DNA of 64,000 nt from Methylobacterium sp. Leaf91 (GCF_001422815.1 NZ_LMMP01000001.1:371919-435918), one strand, 5' to 3'. Shown: positions 9,257-17,997, numbered from the stretch's first letter. Made by a program: numbers and translations. Notes: generated by a model from the sequence alone, not told the origin.

Positions 9257-11083
9257 TCAAACGAAGAAACCCGAATCGACCTGCGAGACTCGGATATGGT
9301 CGAGCTCGACCGTGCCGCCGCCCGACAGGGTGAGCAGGGCATAGCCGTCGGAGGATCGGCCGACGGAATAGCTCTGCCCGGAGAGATCGATCCGATCACC
9401 GCTCGAGGCGCTGAAATCGAACAGCGTGTCGTGTCCCGAATGGATGTCGAAAACCGAGCGGTTGGCTCCCGCGCCGAGGAAGAACTGATCGTCTCCGCGC
9501 CCGCCGATCAGGACGTTGTCGCCCCTGTCGCCGATGAGAACGTCGTTGCCCCAACCGCCATAGAGCCTGTCGTTGCCGGCGCCGCCTTCGAGCCGGTCGT
9601 TGCCCAGGCCGCCGAGGAGCGTATCAGCACCGTCGTTGCCGTAGAGCCGGTCGCGTCCGGACCCGCCATTGAGGGCGTTGTCGCCCGCATTACCGCGCAA
9701 CGCATTCGCCACATCGTTGCCAGTGGCCTTCGTCGCGGCATTGCCGATGAGGATCAGGTGCTCGACATTCTCACCGAGCGCGTAGGAGACGCTGCTCCGC
9801 ACGTAATCGGTCCCTTGCCCGGCCCACTCCACCACCACGTCGCGCCCATTGTCGACGAGGTAGGTGTCGTTCCCGGTCAGGCCGAACATCTTGTCGGAGG
9901 AGAGACCGCCGTCGAGGCGATTGTCGGCCGTGTTGCCGACGATCCGGTCATGCCCGCTACCGCCGGTGGCGTTCTCGATCAGGGAGCGGAGGTCGCCCTG
10001 GTGCAGGAGCGCGTTGGCGACGTTGCCGACCGCAATCGCGTCACCGCCGCTATAGGCCTGGTGGTTCACGAGTTGCGCGGCGGAGAAGGTCGAGAAGGCC
10101 CCCGGGCGCAGATCCACGTCCAGGGCGGTCGCATAATTGGAGAGATCGTAGGTATCGCGGCCGTTGCCGTCCCAGATCGTCATCGAGATCTTGTTGGCGG
10201 TGGGAGCGGCTTGATCGATTCCGTCGATCGACAGCTCGCCGGTCTTGGTGTCCCAGCGATAGGTCGTGTTTCCGCTATTGGTTGCGAAATTGGCGCCGTA
10301 GAGAAACTGCAGGGCGGCGATGTCGTCCTGCATGTAGGTCTGCGGCTGGTTGAATCCCTCACCCTCGAATGAGACGCCGAGATTGGTCGGGTCGGACCGG
10401 TAGGTCATCAGGGACCAATCCTGTCCGTCCTTCTCCAGCGGAAGCGCCGCCGTACCGTAGCGGGGCGGGCTGCCGGCAAGGCCGAGTTCGGCATTCAAGG
10501 GCGCGTATGTATAATCCTGATGGCCATGCTTCAGGCCGAGCGCATGCCCGATCTCGTGCATGTTCGTTGCCTGCCCCCAGTTTCCCAGTGCCGGAACACT
10601 GTAGAACGGCTGGTCGGTATAGGTTCCGAACCAGACATCCCCGGCTTGGAGATTGCTCGACGGAAAATTGGCGTGGGCCGATTCTTCATCGATCCAAGAG
10701 GTCTGGCTGAGGCGCAGCTCGGCATGGGTCGTAGCTGTCTCGGTGATCTCATGGAACTTCAGGTTGGTGTAGGAGGCAACGAGATCGAGCGTGTAGCGCG
10801 TCGCGTCCTGCTGCTGTGGGTTGAACGGCAGGTGATAGACGGGGTCGCCACTCTGGTCCGGGACACTCCCCTTGGTACTCTCGTAGCCGGACCCTTCGTA
10901 GAAGCTCCCGCTCGTCGGAAAGCTGTAGGTCAGCGTGCCGATTGTCCATTTCGACCCGATCAGAACACCATCGATATGATCGTCGCCGGCGAAATGATAC
11001 GTCCCGTCGCGATCCTGAAACTGAAGTAGCAGGGCTGTCTTACCGTCGCTGCGGCTGGCTTGTGCTGAACCCGGTACGGCCAT
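9257..11083 (-). CDS. Serralysin-type RTX zinc metalloprotease (peptidase M10B)
   Basis: The 608-residue protein is a secreted metzincin protease. The zinc site HEIGHALGLKH spans residues 176-186 (ligands H176, H180, H186; catalytic E177) and the Met-turn SLMTY is at 224-228 with the usual tyrosine ligand. The fold continues into the M10 C-terminal region, where a first block and several GGxGNDxLxGG calcium repeats occur at about 365-560. The protein ends in GFFV after an acidic residue, like the extreme C-terminal signal of serralysins exported by type I systems. There is no signal peptide. No exporter (ABC, membrane fusion or TolC genes) and no inhibitor gene lies next to it. All catalytic residues are present, so it should be active. 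Substrates are unknown. Confidence 0.93.
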   Translation of the reverse strand: MAVPGSAQASRSDGKTALLLQFQDRDGTYHFAGDDHIDGVLIGSKWTIGTLTYSFPTSGSFYEGSGYESTKGSVPDQSGDPVYHLPFNPQQQDATRYTLDLVASYTNLKFHEITETATTHAELRLSQTSWIDEESAHANFPSSNLQAGDVWFGTYTDQPFYSVPALGNWGQATNMHEIGHALGLKHGHQDYTYAPLNAELGLAGSPPRYGTAALPLEKDGQDWSLMTYRSDPTNLGVSFEGEGFNQPQTYMQDDIAALQFLYGANFATNSGNTTYRWDTKTGELSIDGIDQAAPTANKISMTIWDGNGRDTYDLSNYATALDVDLRPGAFSTFSAAQLVNHQAYSGGDAIAVGNVANALLHQGDLRSLIENATGGSGHDRIVGNTADNRLDGGLSSDKMFGLTGNDTYLVDNGRDVVVEWAGQGTDYVRSSVSYALGENVEHLILIGNAATKATGNDVANALRGNAGDNALNGGSGRDRLYGNDGADTLLGGLGNDRLEGGAGNDRLYGGWGNDVLIGDRGDNVLIGGRGDDQFFLGAGANRSVFDIHSGHDTLFDFSASSGDRIDLSGQSYSVGRSSDGYALLTLSGGGTVELDHIRVSQVDSGFFV

Positions 11084-11314
11084 TGTCTCGCGCCTTCACA
11101 ATCGAGCATGATTGTTCGCGCCGTGATGGCCGGTCAGGGCGATGGCTCGCATCGACAGCGCTCAAGACTGGGTTCTTGAGGCTTTCCGGTTAAGACATAG
11201 CTTAACGACACTGAGAATGGTGGCCGGACAGGCTGATCTCCGAAGAGTTGCCAGGGGCAGGGCAGCCGGCCAAGAGGATGACGGCGCCCGGCTTTGAGCC
11301 GGAGCGCCATCTGG

Positions 11315-11767
11315 TCATCCGGCGGGTGGCGTCAGGATCAGCTTGCCGACGAAGGGGGCATCGGCATTACGGGTGCTGGTGCAGCCATAGGCGGTCTCGC
11401 CCGCCTTCATGGTCCGCAACCGCAGCACGCCCTTGCCGTTCTGCTTCACGGTGTAGCCCTTCTCGCTCATGACGTGGACGAGGTCGCCATCCGCGTGCAG
11501 CACCTTGGCGTTCTCGAACTGGCCCTCGGCGGTGATCGTTACGGGCGCGTTCGCCGTGCTGACGATATGAAGCTCCACATTCGTGTCGGCGGGCAGCCGC
11601 AACTCGGCCGGACTGCAGACGGGCTTTCCATTCTCGAGTGCAACCGTCAGCTCGACCGGCGGCATCGCATCGGTTGCCGGTGGCGCCAGAGGCTTGCTTT
11701 GGGAATAAGCCGGACCCGCAATGAGTACGGCCGCCGCTACGGCAAGGCTTCGACGAATCGTCATCAT
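11315..11767 (-). CDS. Small secreted protein of unknown function, cupredoxin-like in outline
   Basis: The 150-residue product starts with a clear signal peptide (positive MTIRR, hydrophobic core, cleavage near AYS-QSK). The mature part is predicted beta-rich, with two cysteines (near residues 51 and 128) that could form a disulfide. Alternation such as VTITAEGQF and GVLRLRTM suggests a small beta-sandwich of the cupredoxin kind, but I see no complete copper-binding His-Cys-His-Met set, so copper binding is not claimed. The start is one of two adjacent ATG codons, with CGGAG about 9 bases upstream. It stands alone, 140 bases from the HAD gene that is transcribed in the same direction upstream of it. 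Function is not recognised. Confidence 0.7.
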   Translation of the reverse strand: MMTIRRSLAVAAAVLIAGPAYSQSKPLAPPATDAMPPVELTVALENGKPVCSPAELRLPADTNVELHIVSTANAPVTITAEGQFENAKVLHADGDLVHVMSEKGYTVKQNGKGVLRLRTMKAGETAYGCTSTRNADAPFVGKLILTPPAG

Positions 11768-11907
11768 CTTTATTGGCTCCGTTACTTCGCATCCAGGCGG
11801 TGCGCAGCGTCATTCTGATAAGAACGACCACTCGCCCCTGTTCCAGGCTGCGACGAAGCGAGCCCCTGACCTGCGCTCAGACGGAGTGTCGGACCGATGG
11901 GGCGATG

Positions 11908-12570
11908 TCAGGCGACGAGGGGAGAGCGATCGAAGCCGGCGAGCAGATCCTGCGGGTCTCGATAGATCGCGATGCAGCCGGCCTTCGACAGGTCCGCAGC
12001 GGGGAAGCCGCCACAGAGGACGCCGATCGTCGAGAGGCCAGCTTTGGCCGCGGCCTCCGCATCGTAGGGCGTATCGCCGACCACGAGGATCGATCGAGGT
12101 TCGAGGGGCGCGAGTTTCTTCAGGGCCGATTCGAAGATGTCGGGATGGGGCTTGGAGCGCTCCACATCATCCGAAGACGTAACGACGTCGACGAGGTCGG
12201 CGATGCCGAGCAACTCCTGATAATGCTCGACTTCGTCCTTCTTGCCCGAAGACCCCAGGGCGATCCGTAGATCCGCTGCCCTGATCCGCTCGAACAAAGC
12301 TCTCACCCCGGGGAACGGCCGCACCCGATCCAGGTACTCGCGCTTGAACAGGTCGGAGCGGTAAGCCTCGATCGTCTCGCCCTCGCGAGCGACGCGATCC
12401 GGCGGCAGGAAGACCGGCATCAGCTCGTCGCCGCCCTTGCCGATCTGGCGCCGGACCAGAGCGGGATCGGTCTCCACCCCGAAATGGGCGAAGGCATCGA
12501 CCCAGGCCTGGGCATGCAGGTCGACACTGTCGAGCAGCGTCCCGTCGATATCGAAAATCACTGCGCGCAT
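11908..12570 (-). CDS. HAD-superfamily hydrolase, phosphoglycolate phosphatase-like
   Basis: This is a 220-residue HAD phosphatase. Motif I, FDIDGTLLDS, puts the nucleophile Asp at residue 7 and the acid/base Asp at residue 9. A helical cap (about 15-85) of the phosphoglycolate phosphatase/beta-phosphoglucomutase type follows. Motif II is LGSSGK, motif III the lysine in SKPHPDIF, and motif IV GDTPYD. All catalytic residues are present. Substrates of this subgroup are small phosphorylated sugars or 2-phosphoglycolate and cannot be predicted from sequence. The cytosolic enzyme starts at the ATG directly before the conserved first strand. Neighbours give no pathway, so the substrate is open. Confidence 0.88.
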   Translation of the reverse strand: MRAVIFDIDGTLLDSVDLHAQAWVDAFAHFGVETDPALVRRQIGKGGDELMPVFLPPDRVAREGETIEAYRSDLFKREYLDRVRPFPGVRALFERIRAADLRIALGSSGKKDEVEHYQELLGIADLVDVVTSSDDVERSKPHPDIFESALKKLAPLEPRSILVVGDTPYDAEAAAKAGLSTIGVLCGGFPAADLSKAGCIAIYRDPQDLLAGFDRSPLVA

Positions 12571-12848
12571 TGGTAGCCCTCCGCGCCGACAACCATCGGG
12601 AGGATGCGCCGTTCCGCCGGACCGAGGCCAAGGACCGATGGATGGCGGTCGAAGGGGGGGTCGCGTTGCGGTCGAAACGGGGGCAGCGTTGCGGTATCCG
12701 ACGCGCCGCCGCTCCCCTCCAAAATGGGTCAGAGCGTGGCGGCGTGCCGCCCCGATGCGCGAATAAGCATTATCATGCTATATATTATCCTTGGTGGACC
12801 GCGTGTATGGCATTTTGGTTCTTGACCGAAGTGAGCGCCGTTTGCCCA

Positions 12849-13058
12849 ATGATGAGCCGTCACTGTCTCGACCCCCATGATCCCTACGCCCAGGCGGAAG
12901 TGCTGGTGACGTTCGAGGGAGTTTTCCCCGACATCCGCCTGTTATCGGCCATCGACCGGGAAGGTGACGACATCCTCTCGGATCTGATCGATGAGCAGAA
13001 GCGCGATTTGATCGATGAAATTGCCGCGTTCTATTACGAGGCGCGGTCGGCGGCCTGA
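12849..13058 (+). CDS. Small acidic protein of unknown function
   Basis: A 69-residue product from the ATG at 12849, or 83 residues from the in-frame ATG at 12807, which has GGTGG about 9 bases upstream. An AT-rich stretch with TATATTAT at 12779-12786 could be a -10 element and favours the later start. The sequence is strongly acidic near the C-terminus (two SDLIDE/RDLIDE-like repeats) and is predicted helical there. I recognise no family. It is flanked by the HAD gene (divergent) and the Rmf-like gene (convergent). Confidence 0.5.
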   Translation: MMSRHCLDPHDPYAQAEVLVTFEGVFPDIRLLSAIDREGDDILSDLIDEQKRDLIDEIAAFYYEARSAA

Positions 13059-13089
13059 CCGTTCATCGCGCTTTGTTACTGGCTTCCGC

Positions 13090-13278
13090 TCAAAGACGCC
13101 TTTCGTACGATGGTCGGGCCGACTCTTCCTCGCGCGGCGTGCCGTCATACCCTTCCATCCAGGATAAACGCTCCTCGCTATCGCGAGGATAGGGACATGC
13201 ATCCTTGGGATGGCCATGGATGCGGGCCTGCGCGCCCTGCTCGATAGGGTCGGGGCGCGAATGACGGATGTCGGCCAT
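13090..13278 (-). CDS. Rmf/CrpP-fold small protein
   Basis: This 62-residue protein carries the pattern of ribosome modulation factor and its relatives: G-x-x-A-R-I-x-G, then DACPY, then ERLSWMEGY. In gammaproteobacteria Rmf drives formation of inactive 100S ribosomes in stationary phase. Related CrpP-like proteins have been linked to fluoroquinolone tolerance. The start is an ATG with GGAGG seven bases upstream, a strong site. It is monocistronic or leads a short run on the minus strand. A long-form HPF gene lies at 46820-47431; bacteria with long HPF make 100S dimers without Rmf, so this protein probably does something other than classical dimerisation. The assignment rests on motif spacing seen by eye. 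Confidence 0.65.
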   Translation of the reverse strand: MADIRHSRPDPIEQGAQARIHGHPKDACPYPRDSEERLSWMEGYDGTPREEESARPSYERRL

Positions 13279-13355
13279 GGAACTGCCTCCGTGCTATGGG
13301 TGTGATCGATCAACTCGGACGAACCGGTCGATGATCCCGCGACCAAAGGGTTCTC

Positions 13356-13691
13356 TCAGCCCTTTGTCCCGTCGGAGTGGGGCGATGGCCAAGCCTGGCG
13401 CTCGGCGTCCACCCCCGCACCATCGGCCTTGCAACCCGCCGCCGGATTGTCCCTCTCGTCATCCTCGACCTTGCCGATCATCTGCTCGAGCAGCGGTGGC
13501 AGCTTCATCGCAGAGGCATCGAGGATGATGGCGGCATCGAGCAGCGCATGGATCTGCGCTTCGGGAATGGGTTGACTGGCGATCTGGGCGCCGAGGACAC
13601 GGTCTGCCAGCTGGCCCGCGAGCCGCGAGACTTCCGACAGCCGACCAACCACATCCAGAGCGGTGGAAGAGGTATCCCGGCTCTGGTTCAT
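13356..13691 (-). CDS. Hypothetical protein, helical
   Basis: A 111-residue frame starts at an ATG with GGGGGAG about ten bases upstream. Residues 10-75 are predicted as two or three amphipathic helices (LSEVSRLAGQLADRVLG and LDAAIILDASAMKLPPLLEQ), and the C-terminal 35 residues look disordered. There is no signal peptide or membrane segment. The codon use is like its neighbours, and the gene lies in the same direction as the two small genes upstream. No family is recognised. Confidence 0.5.
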   Translation of the reverse strand: MNQSRDTSSTALDVVGRLSEVSRLAGQLADRVLGAQIASQPIPEAQIHALLDAAIILDASAMKLPPLLEQMIGKVEDDERDNPAAGCKADGAGVDAERQAWPSPHSDGTKG

Positions 13692-13767
13692 GGCAGATGG
13701 TCTCCCCCGTCAGGTGCTCGACCCATGCCCCCACGCGCGGGACGCTTCTTGCCGGCTTCGCCGACCG

Positions 13768-14151
13768 TCAGCGCAAAGCCGCAGTGAAGGATCTGTCGAT
13801 CGGGTTCAGGGATGTCATCCTGGGTCCGCGCATCTCGGGGGCGGTCAACTCGACATCGTCGAGTACCGCATTGGCGATCGCAACAAGGTCTTCCGCCGAA
13901 GCATCCAGCCGGGGACGGATGGCCTCGGCCAGACGCGTGACGAGGGTCTGCTCGACGCCCGGGTGAATCCGCGAATTCACCTGCCTGACATAGGCAGCCA
14001 GAACATTCTCCGCGATGTCGCGCGCGACCTTATCGGCTTCGGGTGTATCCTGCACGGAAAGCGTCCTGATGTTGGAGATCGGATCTTGCGAGGTGGCTCT
14101 TTGACGAGAGCCGGCCTCTGTCGCTTGGCTCGACAAGTCTCGAAACGACAT
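13768..14151 (-). CDS. Hypothetical protein, second gene of an overlapping pair
   Basis: The 127-residue product begins at an ATG overlapping the TGA of the gene before it (TGATG), so the two are probably translationally coupled. The first 30 residues look disordered. The rest is predicted helical with the periodicity of a small helical bundle (ADKVARDIAENVLAAYVRQV, then TRLAEAIRPRLDASAEDL). It lacks a signal peptide, cysteines and recognisable motifs. A longer frame with an upstream start is rejected because it would read through the coupled gene in another frame. Function is unknown; the link to its partner gene is the main clue. Confidence 0.6.
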   Translation of the reverse strand: MSFRDLSSQATEAGSRQRATSQDPISNIRTLSVQDTPEADKVARDIAENVLAAYVRQVNSRIHPGVEQTLVTRLAEAIRPRLDASAEDLVAIANAVLDDVELTAPEMRGPRMTSLNPIDRSFTAALR

Positions 14152-14399
14152 CAGTGTTTCAGCAGGGTCTCGAACTTCTCCTCGGGCGGCAGCGTGTTCG
14201 AGAATTGCGAAAGGCGGCTCAGGCTGGGCTCGGTCAGACCGCCCGCATTCGCATAGGCGGCAAGTGCGAAGCTCACCAGCAGCTCCGCTTCCTCCTGCGT
14301 AACGGCACGTCCGCTCAAGACGCTCGCGGCTCCCCGCACCGCATGCACGGCCTGACCGAATGCCGGATCTCCCCTCAGCTCCGCGACACGTCTCGGCAC
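14151..14399 (-). CDS. Hypothetical protein, first gene of an overlapping pair
   Basis: The 82-residue product is read from the GTG at 14399, chosen because AAGGAGG lies five bases upstream. A TTG at 14462 would add 21 residues without a good ribosome site. It is predicted helical (VLSGRAVTQEEAELLVSFAL, then LSRLSQFSNTLP) with no membrane segment. The stop overlaps the start of the next gene, suggesting that the products act together. The preceding tRNA-Arg gene points the same way, about 270 bases upstream. No family is recognised. Confidence 0.55.
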   Translation of the reverse strand: MPRRVAELRGDPAFGQAVHAVRGAASVLSGRAVTQEEAELLVSFALAAYANAGGLTEPSLSRLSQFSNTLPPEEKFETLLKH

Positions 14400-14671
14400 C
14401 CTTCCCTCCTTCGGCTTCGTTCGCCAACGATCGCCTACCGGTGGCGGATCGCAATCGATCAAAGCGTCAGAATAGCCTTGGTTTCATCCGTCCCGAACGG
14501 CGCAGCACGAAAGGCCACGCCCGAATCGATCGGACAGCGAGTCAGTCGCTTGAACGATGAAGCAGGATCAAGAACGAGATAGGGTAGGGTGAACTTCCCA
14601 GGGCGCTCGCGGTGTTACCCGTGGCATGGCTCCTGGCAGTTTCAGGCTAGACTGGAAACCTAGCTAAGTGT

Positions 14672-14748
14672 TGGCGCGCCCGAAAGGATTCGAACCTCTG
14701 ACCCCCAGATTCGTAGTCTGGTGCTCTATCCAGCTGAGCTACGGGCGC
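14672..14748 (-). tRNA. tRNA-Arg (anticodon ACG)
   Basis: The minus strand folds as a standard 77-base cloverleaf including an encoded CCA. The acceptor arms are GCGCCCG and CGGGCGC, with discriminator G. The D-arm has AGCTCAGCTGGATAGAGC. The anticodon stem CCAGA/TCTGG carries loop CTACGAA, giving anticodon ACG. The T-arm contains GGTTCGAATCC. The first A is normally deaminated to inosine, so it reads CGU, CGC and CGA. Confidence 0.97.
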
Positions 14749-14937
14749 CGACCTGACCGGGGGAGAGTTGTGCGCTCCGCCGTCGGTGGGGGTGTCTAGA
14801 ATCTCCTTTTCAGCTTGGCAACCCCTTCTCGACCGATAGGCGTACCTTTCTGCGATCCGCGTGATCGTGGGTGGTCGCGGGACGCCGTGTCGGTCATGCT
14901 CGTTGCACCTCACATCGCAGGAGACGCCCGACCCGTC

Positions 14938-15987
14938 ATGACCACGCGCACCCCTTCCCTCTCCGGCGATGTCCTCGCCGCCATCGGCGGAACGCCGCTG
15001 ATCCACCTGCGCAGGGCGTCGGACCTCACCGGCTGCACCATCCTCGGCAAGGCCGAGTTCCTCAATCCCGGACTGTCGGTGAAGGACCGGGCGGCCCTGT
15101 CCATCGTCGCGGATGCGGAGCGGCGCGGGTCGATCCGGCCGGGCGGCACCATCGTCGAGGGGACGGCGGGTAATACCGGCATCGGGCTCGCCCTCGTCGC
15201 CTCGGTCCGCGGCTACCGCACGGTCATCGTCATCCCGGAGACGCAATCGGCCGAGAAGAAGGAGACGCTGCGCCTCGCCGGCGCCCGCCTCGTCGAGGTC
15301 CCGGCCGTGCCGTTCTCCAACCCGGACAATTACGTGCATGTGGCGCGGCGGCTCGCCGAGCGCCTCGCTGCGACCGAACCCGCCGGCGCCTTCTTCGCCA
15401 ACCAGTTCGACAACGTCGCCAACCGCCAGGCGCATGTGGAGACGACCGGCCCCGAGCTCTTCGCCGCGACGGAGGGGCGGATCGACGGTTTCGTCTGCGC
15501 CGCCGGGACGGGGGGCACCCTCGCCGGCACCGCCCAGGCCTTGCGGGCGCTCAAGCCCGGAATCACCGTCGCGCTCGCCGATCCAGAGGGATCGGCGCTA
15601 CATGCCTATTACACCACCGGCACGCTGAAGGCCGAAGGCTCCTCGATCACCGAAGGGATCGGCCAGGGCCGGGTGACCGCCAATCTCGAAGGGTTCCGGC
15701 CGGACCATTCCTTCCGCATCCCCGACACGGAAGCCCTGGACATCGTGTTCGGGCTGATGCGCGAGGAAGGGCTCAGCCTGGGCGGCTCATCGGGGATCAA
15801 CGTCGCCGGCGCGATCCGGCTCGCGCGGGTTCTCGGCCCCGGCCACACCATCGCGACCATTCTCTGCGACGGGGCGGCGCGCTACGCATCTAAACTGTTC
15901 AACCCGGCTTTCCTCACCGAGCGCGGGTTACCGGTGCCGGCCTGGCTCACGGAAACGGCGGGCGATCTCCCCGACTGGCGGGCCTGA
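14938..15987 (+). CDS. cysK: Cysteine synthase A (O-acetylserine sulfhydrylase)
   Basis: This PLP-dependent fold-type II enzyme makes cysteine from O-acetylserine and sulfide. The schiff-base lysine is K49 in NPGLSVKDRAA, the substrate-binding loop is EGTAGNTGIGLA, and the phosphate-binding loop is GTGGTLAG. The length is 349 residues, longer than the roughly 310-320 usual for CysK, with insertions and a C-terminal tail typical of alphaproteobacterial forms. The start at 14938 is preceded by AGGAG at a rather long distance of 15 bases; an ATG at 14896 is an alternative. The gene is divergent from tRNA-Arg and alone. It would use the sulfite-derived sulfide from sulfonates released by the ssu operon in this same window, a functional link that is inferred, not shown. 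Confidence 0.92.
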   Translation: MTTRTPSLSGDVLAAIGGTPLIHLRRASDLTGCTILGKAEFLNPGLSVKDRAALSIVADAERRGSIRPGGTIVEGTAGNTGIGLALVASVRGYRTVIVIPETQSAEKKETLRLAGARLVEVPAVPFSNPDNYVHVARRLAERLAATEPAGAFFANQFDNVANRQAHVETTGPELFAATEGRIDGFVCAAGTGGTLAGTAQALRALKPGITVALADPEGSALHAYYTTGTLKAEGSSITEGIGQGRVTANLEGFRPDHSFRIPDTEALDIVFGLMREEGLSLGGSSGINVAGAIRLARVLGPGHTIATILCDGAARYASKLFNPAFLTERGLPVPAWLTETAGDLPDWRA

Positions 15988-16175
15988 TACCGGACGGCAA
16001 CGGGTGCGTCTCGTGACCGTCCGACCGTGCGGCTGGGGCTGAAATCGACTTTCCTGCAACACCGTCATCAATCTGCATCATCGTGACGCGGTCGCGTTGA
16101 ACGGAATCGGCGGATGGACGTTGCACCGGTCAAGCTCAAGCAATGTTGGTTGGGCGTGACCGGAGTTTCTTTCCC

Positions 16176-16331
16176 ATGACCCTGACCACCATCCTGCTCA
16201 TCATTCTGATCCTCGCCGTCCTCGGCGGCGGCAACTTCCTCGGTGGCGGCGCTTATCGCGGGCAGAGCTTCGGTCTGGGCGGTATCCTCATCATCATCCT
16301 GATCGTGCTTCTGGTCACGGGACGCCTCTGA
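16176..16331 (+). CDS. DUF3309-type small membrane protein
   Basis: A 51-residue product with two hydrophobic segments (TTILLIILILAVLGG at 3-17 and GILIIILIVLLVTG at 36-49) separated by a glycine-rich linker. This arrangement matches the DUF3309 family of tiny inner-membrane proteins common in Hyphomicrobiales, often stress-related by expression but without a known role. The start is the ATG directly before the first segment. It lies alone between cysK and the convergent protease-like gene. Confidence 0.75.
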   Translation: MTLTTILLIILILAVLGGGNFLGGGAYRGQSFGLGGILIIILIVLLVTGRL

Positions 16332-16397
16332 CCGCACGACCGGACCGGCGGGGCGTTCCGGCGCCCCGCCGGCCATGCATCCGGGACAGCGCGATCC

Positions 16398-17822
16398 CTA
16401 CGGACAGGTGAGGCCGACCACCGAGTCAGCCACCCTGGAGGCGACCGCGCCGAGGGTGGAACCCGATCCGCCGCTGGCCGCCCCCGGCGAGATGCCGTTC
16501 TCGGCCAGGAACGCGAAGGCCACGCGGCCATCGACCATCGGGTAGCTCATTGGCGGCGCCACACCGGCGACGAGACGGGGCGACGACGGATAGCGGGCGA
16601 CGAGACCCGCCAGGGCTCCGTCCCGGTCGAGCACGATGGCCCCCGACGATCCGGGCTGTAGCGGCGCGGAGAGCCGATCCCCGCCAGCTTGGCCCGACGA
16701 GACGGCGATCCCCCCTCCCCCATCGGCCCCCAGGACCACGAGCGCGTCGCCCGGCGTCAACGCGCTCCCTTTCGAGGCCAGGGTGGCAACGCGGCCCTTC
16801 GCGCCGGTCCCTTCGAGAAGTGCCAGACCGCGGCCTAAATCCACCTTGACGATGCGTGCTGCCGCGCCGGCGATCCGTGGTGCCGCACAGGTCTCCAGGA
16901 CCGAGGAGCTTGTCAGGACACGCCCCGGGGCGACGACGAGGCCGATGCCTGTCGTCACAGCGGCGCGGACCAGAGGCGGCAGGGCTTTCACCGCCGGAGC
17001 CGGCGTGGACCTGTCGAGTGTCCCACCGGGCTTGACCGCTACCTGGGCAGGAGCGGCATCGGCCGTCTCCGGGAACGGTACGAAGCTGTTGGCGACGGCG
17101 ATGACCAAGCGGTCTACATCCGGCCCGAGGGCCTTGTCGTAGCCGATGGTGAAGCCGCGAACTCCCCCCGGGGCGGCGGCATAGCGGATGTAGGATTTGC
17201 CCGTCGCCGTCTCGCCGGTGACCACGAGGAAATCCGGCCGCTTGATCTTGTAGGTGACCTTGCGGTCAGAGCCCGGCGCGGTGATGCGGGCGAATAGGGC
17301 ATCGAGACTGGTCTCCTCCGGGGCGAAGGATTTGGTGTCGAGGGTGACGCGGCCATCCCCGCTCTGCCAGCGGGTTCCGCCGGACTGAGGGATGCGCTTA
17401 GCGAGCAGCCGCTCGGGCACGCCGATCATGACGCCGCTCGCCGAATCGGGCTTCACGGTGAAGCGCGCCGCCTTCCGAGCCATCTCGCCGGCTGCGAGGA
17501 TCGCCGCCCGCATCCTCGCGTCCGGGAAGCCGGGCGCCGGGTTGCCGGCACGCTTCTGGTAGGAGAGCAGGGCGTCATAGGTGCGGCGCCCAAACGTGCC
17601 GGTGATGACGCTGTTGTAGTCGCCGGTCCAGACCAGGGCGTCCTGCAGGCCCTTCCTGTCCGGCTCCGGCAGGGGCTCGAAGGCCGCCTTCGCCGCTTCG
17701 AAGGCGGGGTCGGCCGCCGGTGCCGCACGGGCAGGCGCCTGGGCGGGGCCTTGAGCCTGAACCGGCAGGACGAGGAGGGCCAGAGCCGCCGCAACCCCTG
17801 CGAATCGCGCGCGCTGCGTCAT
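16398..17822 (-). CDS. Trypsin-fold periplasmic protein lacking catalytic His and Asp (predicted pseudoprotease)
   Basis: The 474-residue protein has a signal peptide (cleavage near residue 24, after VQAQ). A helical segment at about 40-115 contains a peptidoglycan-binding-like turn (LVWTGDYNSVITGTFGRRTY). A middle domain of unknown type spans about 120-250. A trypsin-like domain covers 285-474. The serine loop is kept (GSSGAIV at 391-397). Where active relatives read TNAHVV, this protein reads TSSSVL at 304-309, and where they read an Asp before LALL it reads GRGLALL at 330-336. The catalytic His and Asp therefore seem lost. The gene is head-to-head with the alpha-2-macroglobulin gene over a 175-base shared control region. 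It could be a binding or decoy domain; a sequencing error is unlikely because two separate positions are affected. Confidence 0.75.
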   Translation of the reverse strand: MTQRARFAGVAAALALLVLPVQAQGPAQAPARAAPAADPAFEAAKAAFEPLPEPDRKGLQDALVWTGDYNSVITGTFGRRTYDALLSYQKRAGNPAPGFPDARMRAAILAAGEMARKAARFTVKPDSASGVMIGVPERLLAKRIPQSGGTRWQSGDGRVTLDTKSFAPEETSLDALFARITAPGSDRKVTYKIKRPDFLVVTGETATGKSYIRYAAAPGGVRGFTIGYDKALGPDVDRLVIAVANSFVPFPETADAAPAQVAVKPGGTLDRSTPAPAVKALPPLVRAAVTTGIGLVVAPGRVLTSSSVLETCAAPRIAGAAARIVKVDLGRGLALLEGTGAKGRVATLASKGSALTPGDALVVLGADGGGGIAVSSGQAGGDRLSAPLQPGSSGAIVLDRDGALAGLVARYPSSPRLVAGVAPPMSYPMVDGRVAFAFLAENGISPGAASGGSGSTLGAVASRVADSVVGLTCP

Positions 17823-17997
17823 GGTCCACGCTCTCCGATGGCCTTTTGCCGATGCCGTTTGCGAAGGTGTGACAGAGGGATCGCCGGATTTCCAGCCGAT
17901 CGTCAGAGCGAGCGCGTCATTGCGGCGCGCGCGCGAGGTGCTAGGGTCCGGCGCGGCACCGAGGGGGGATCGGATGCCGCCGAAGACGAGGTGGGCG

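Noticed and set aside
13768..14454. A 228-codon reading of the small gene upstream of the 13768 stop
   Set aside because: The extra N-terminal part is the wrong frame of the coupled 82-aa gene, which has a better ribosome site and a TGATG junction.
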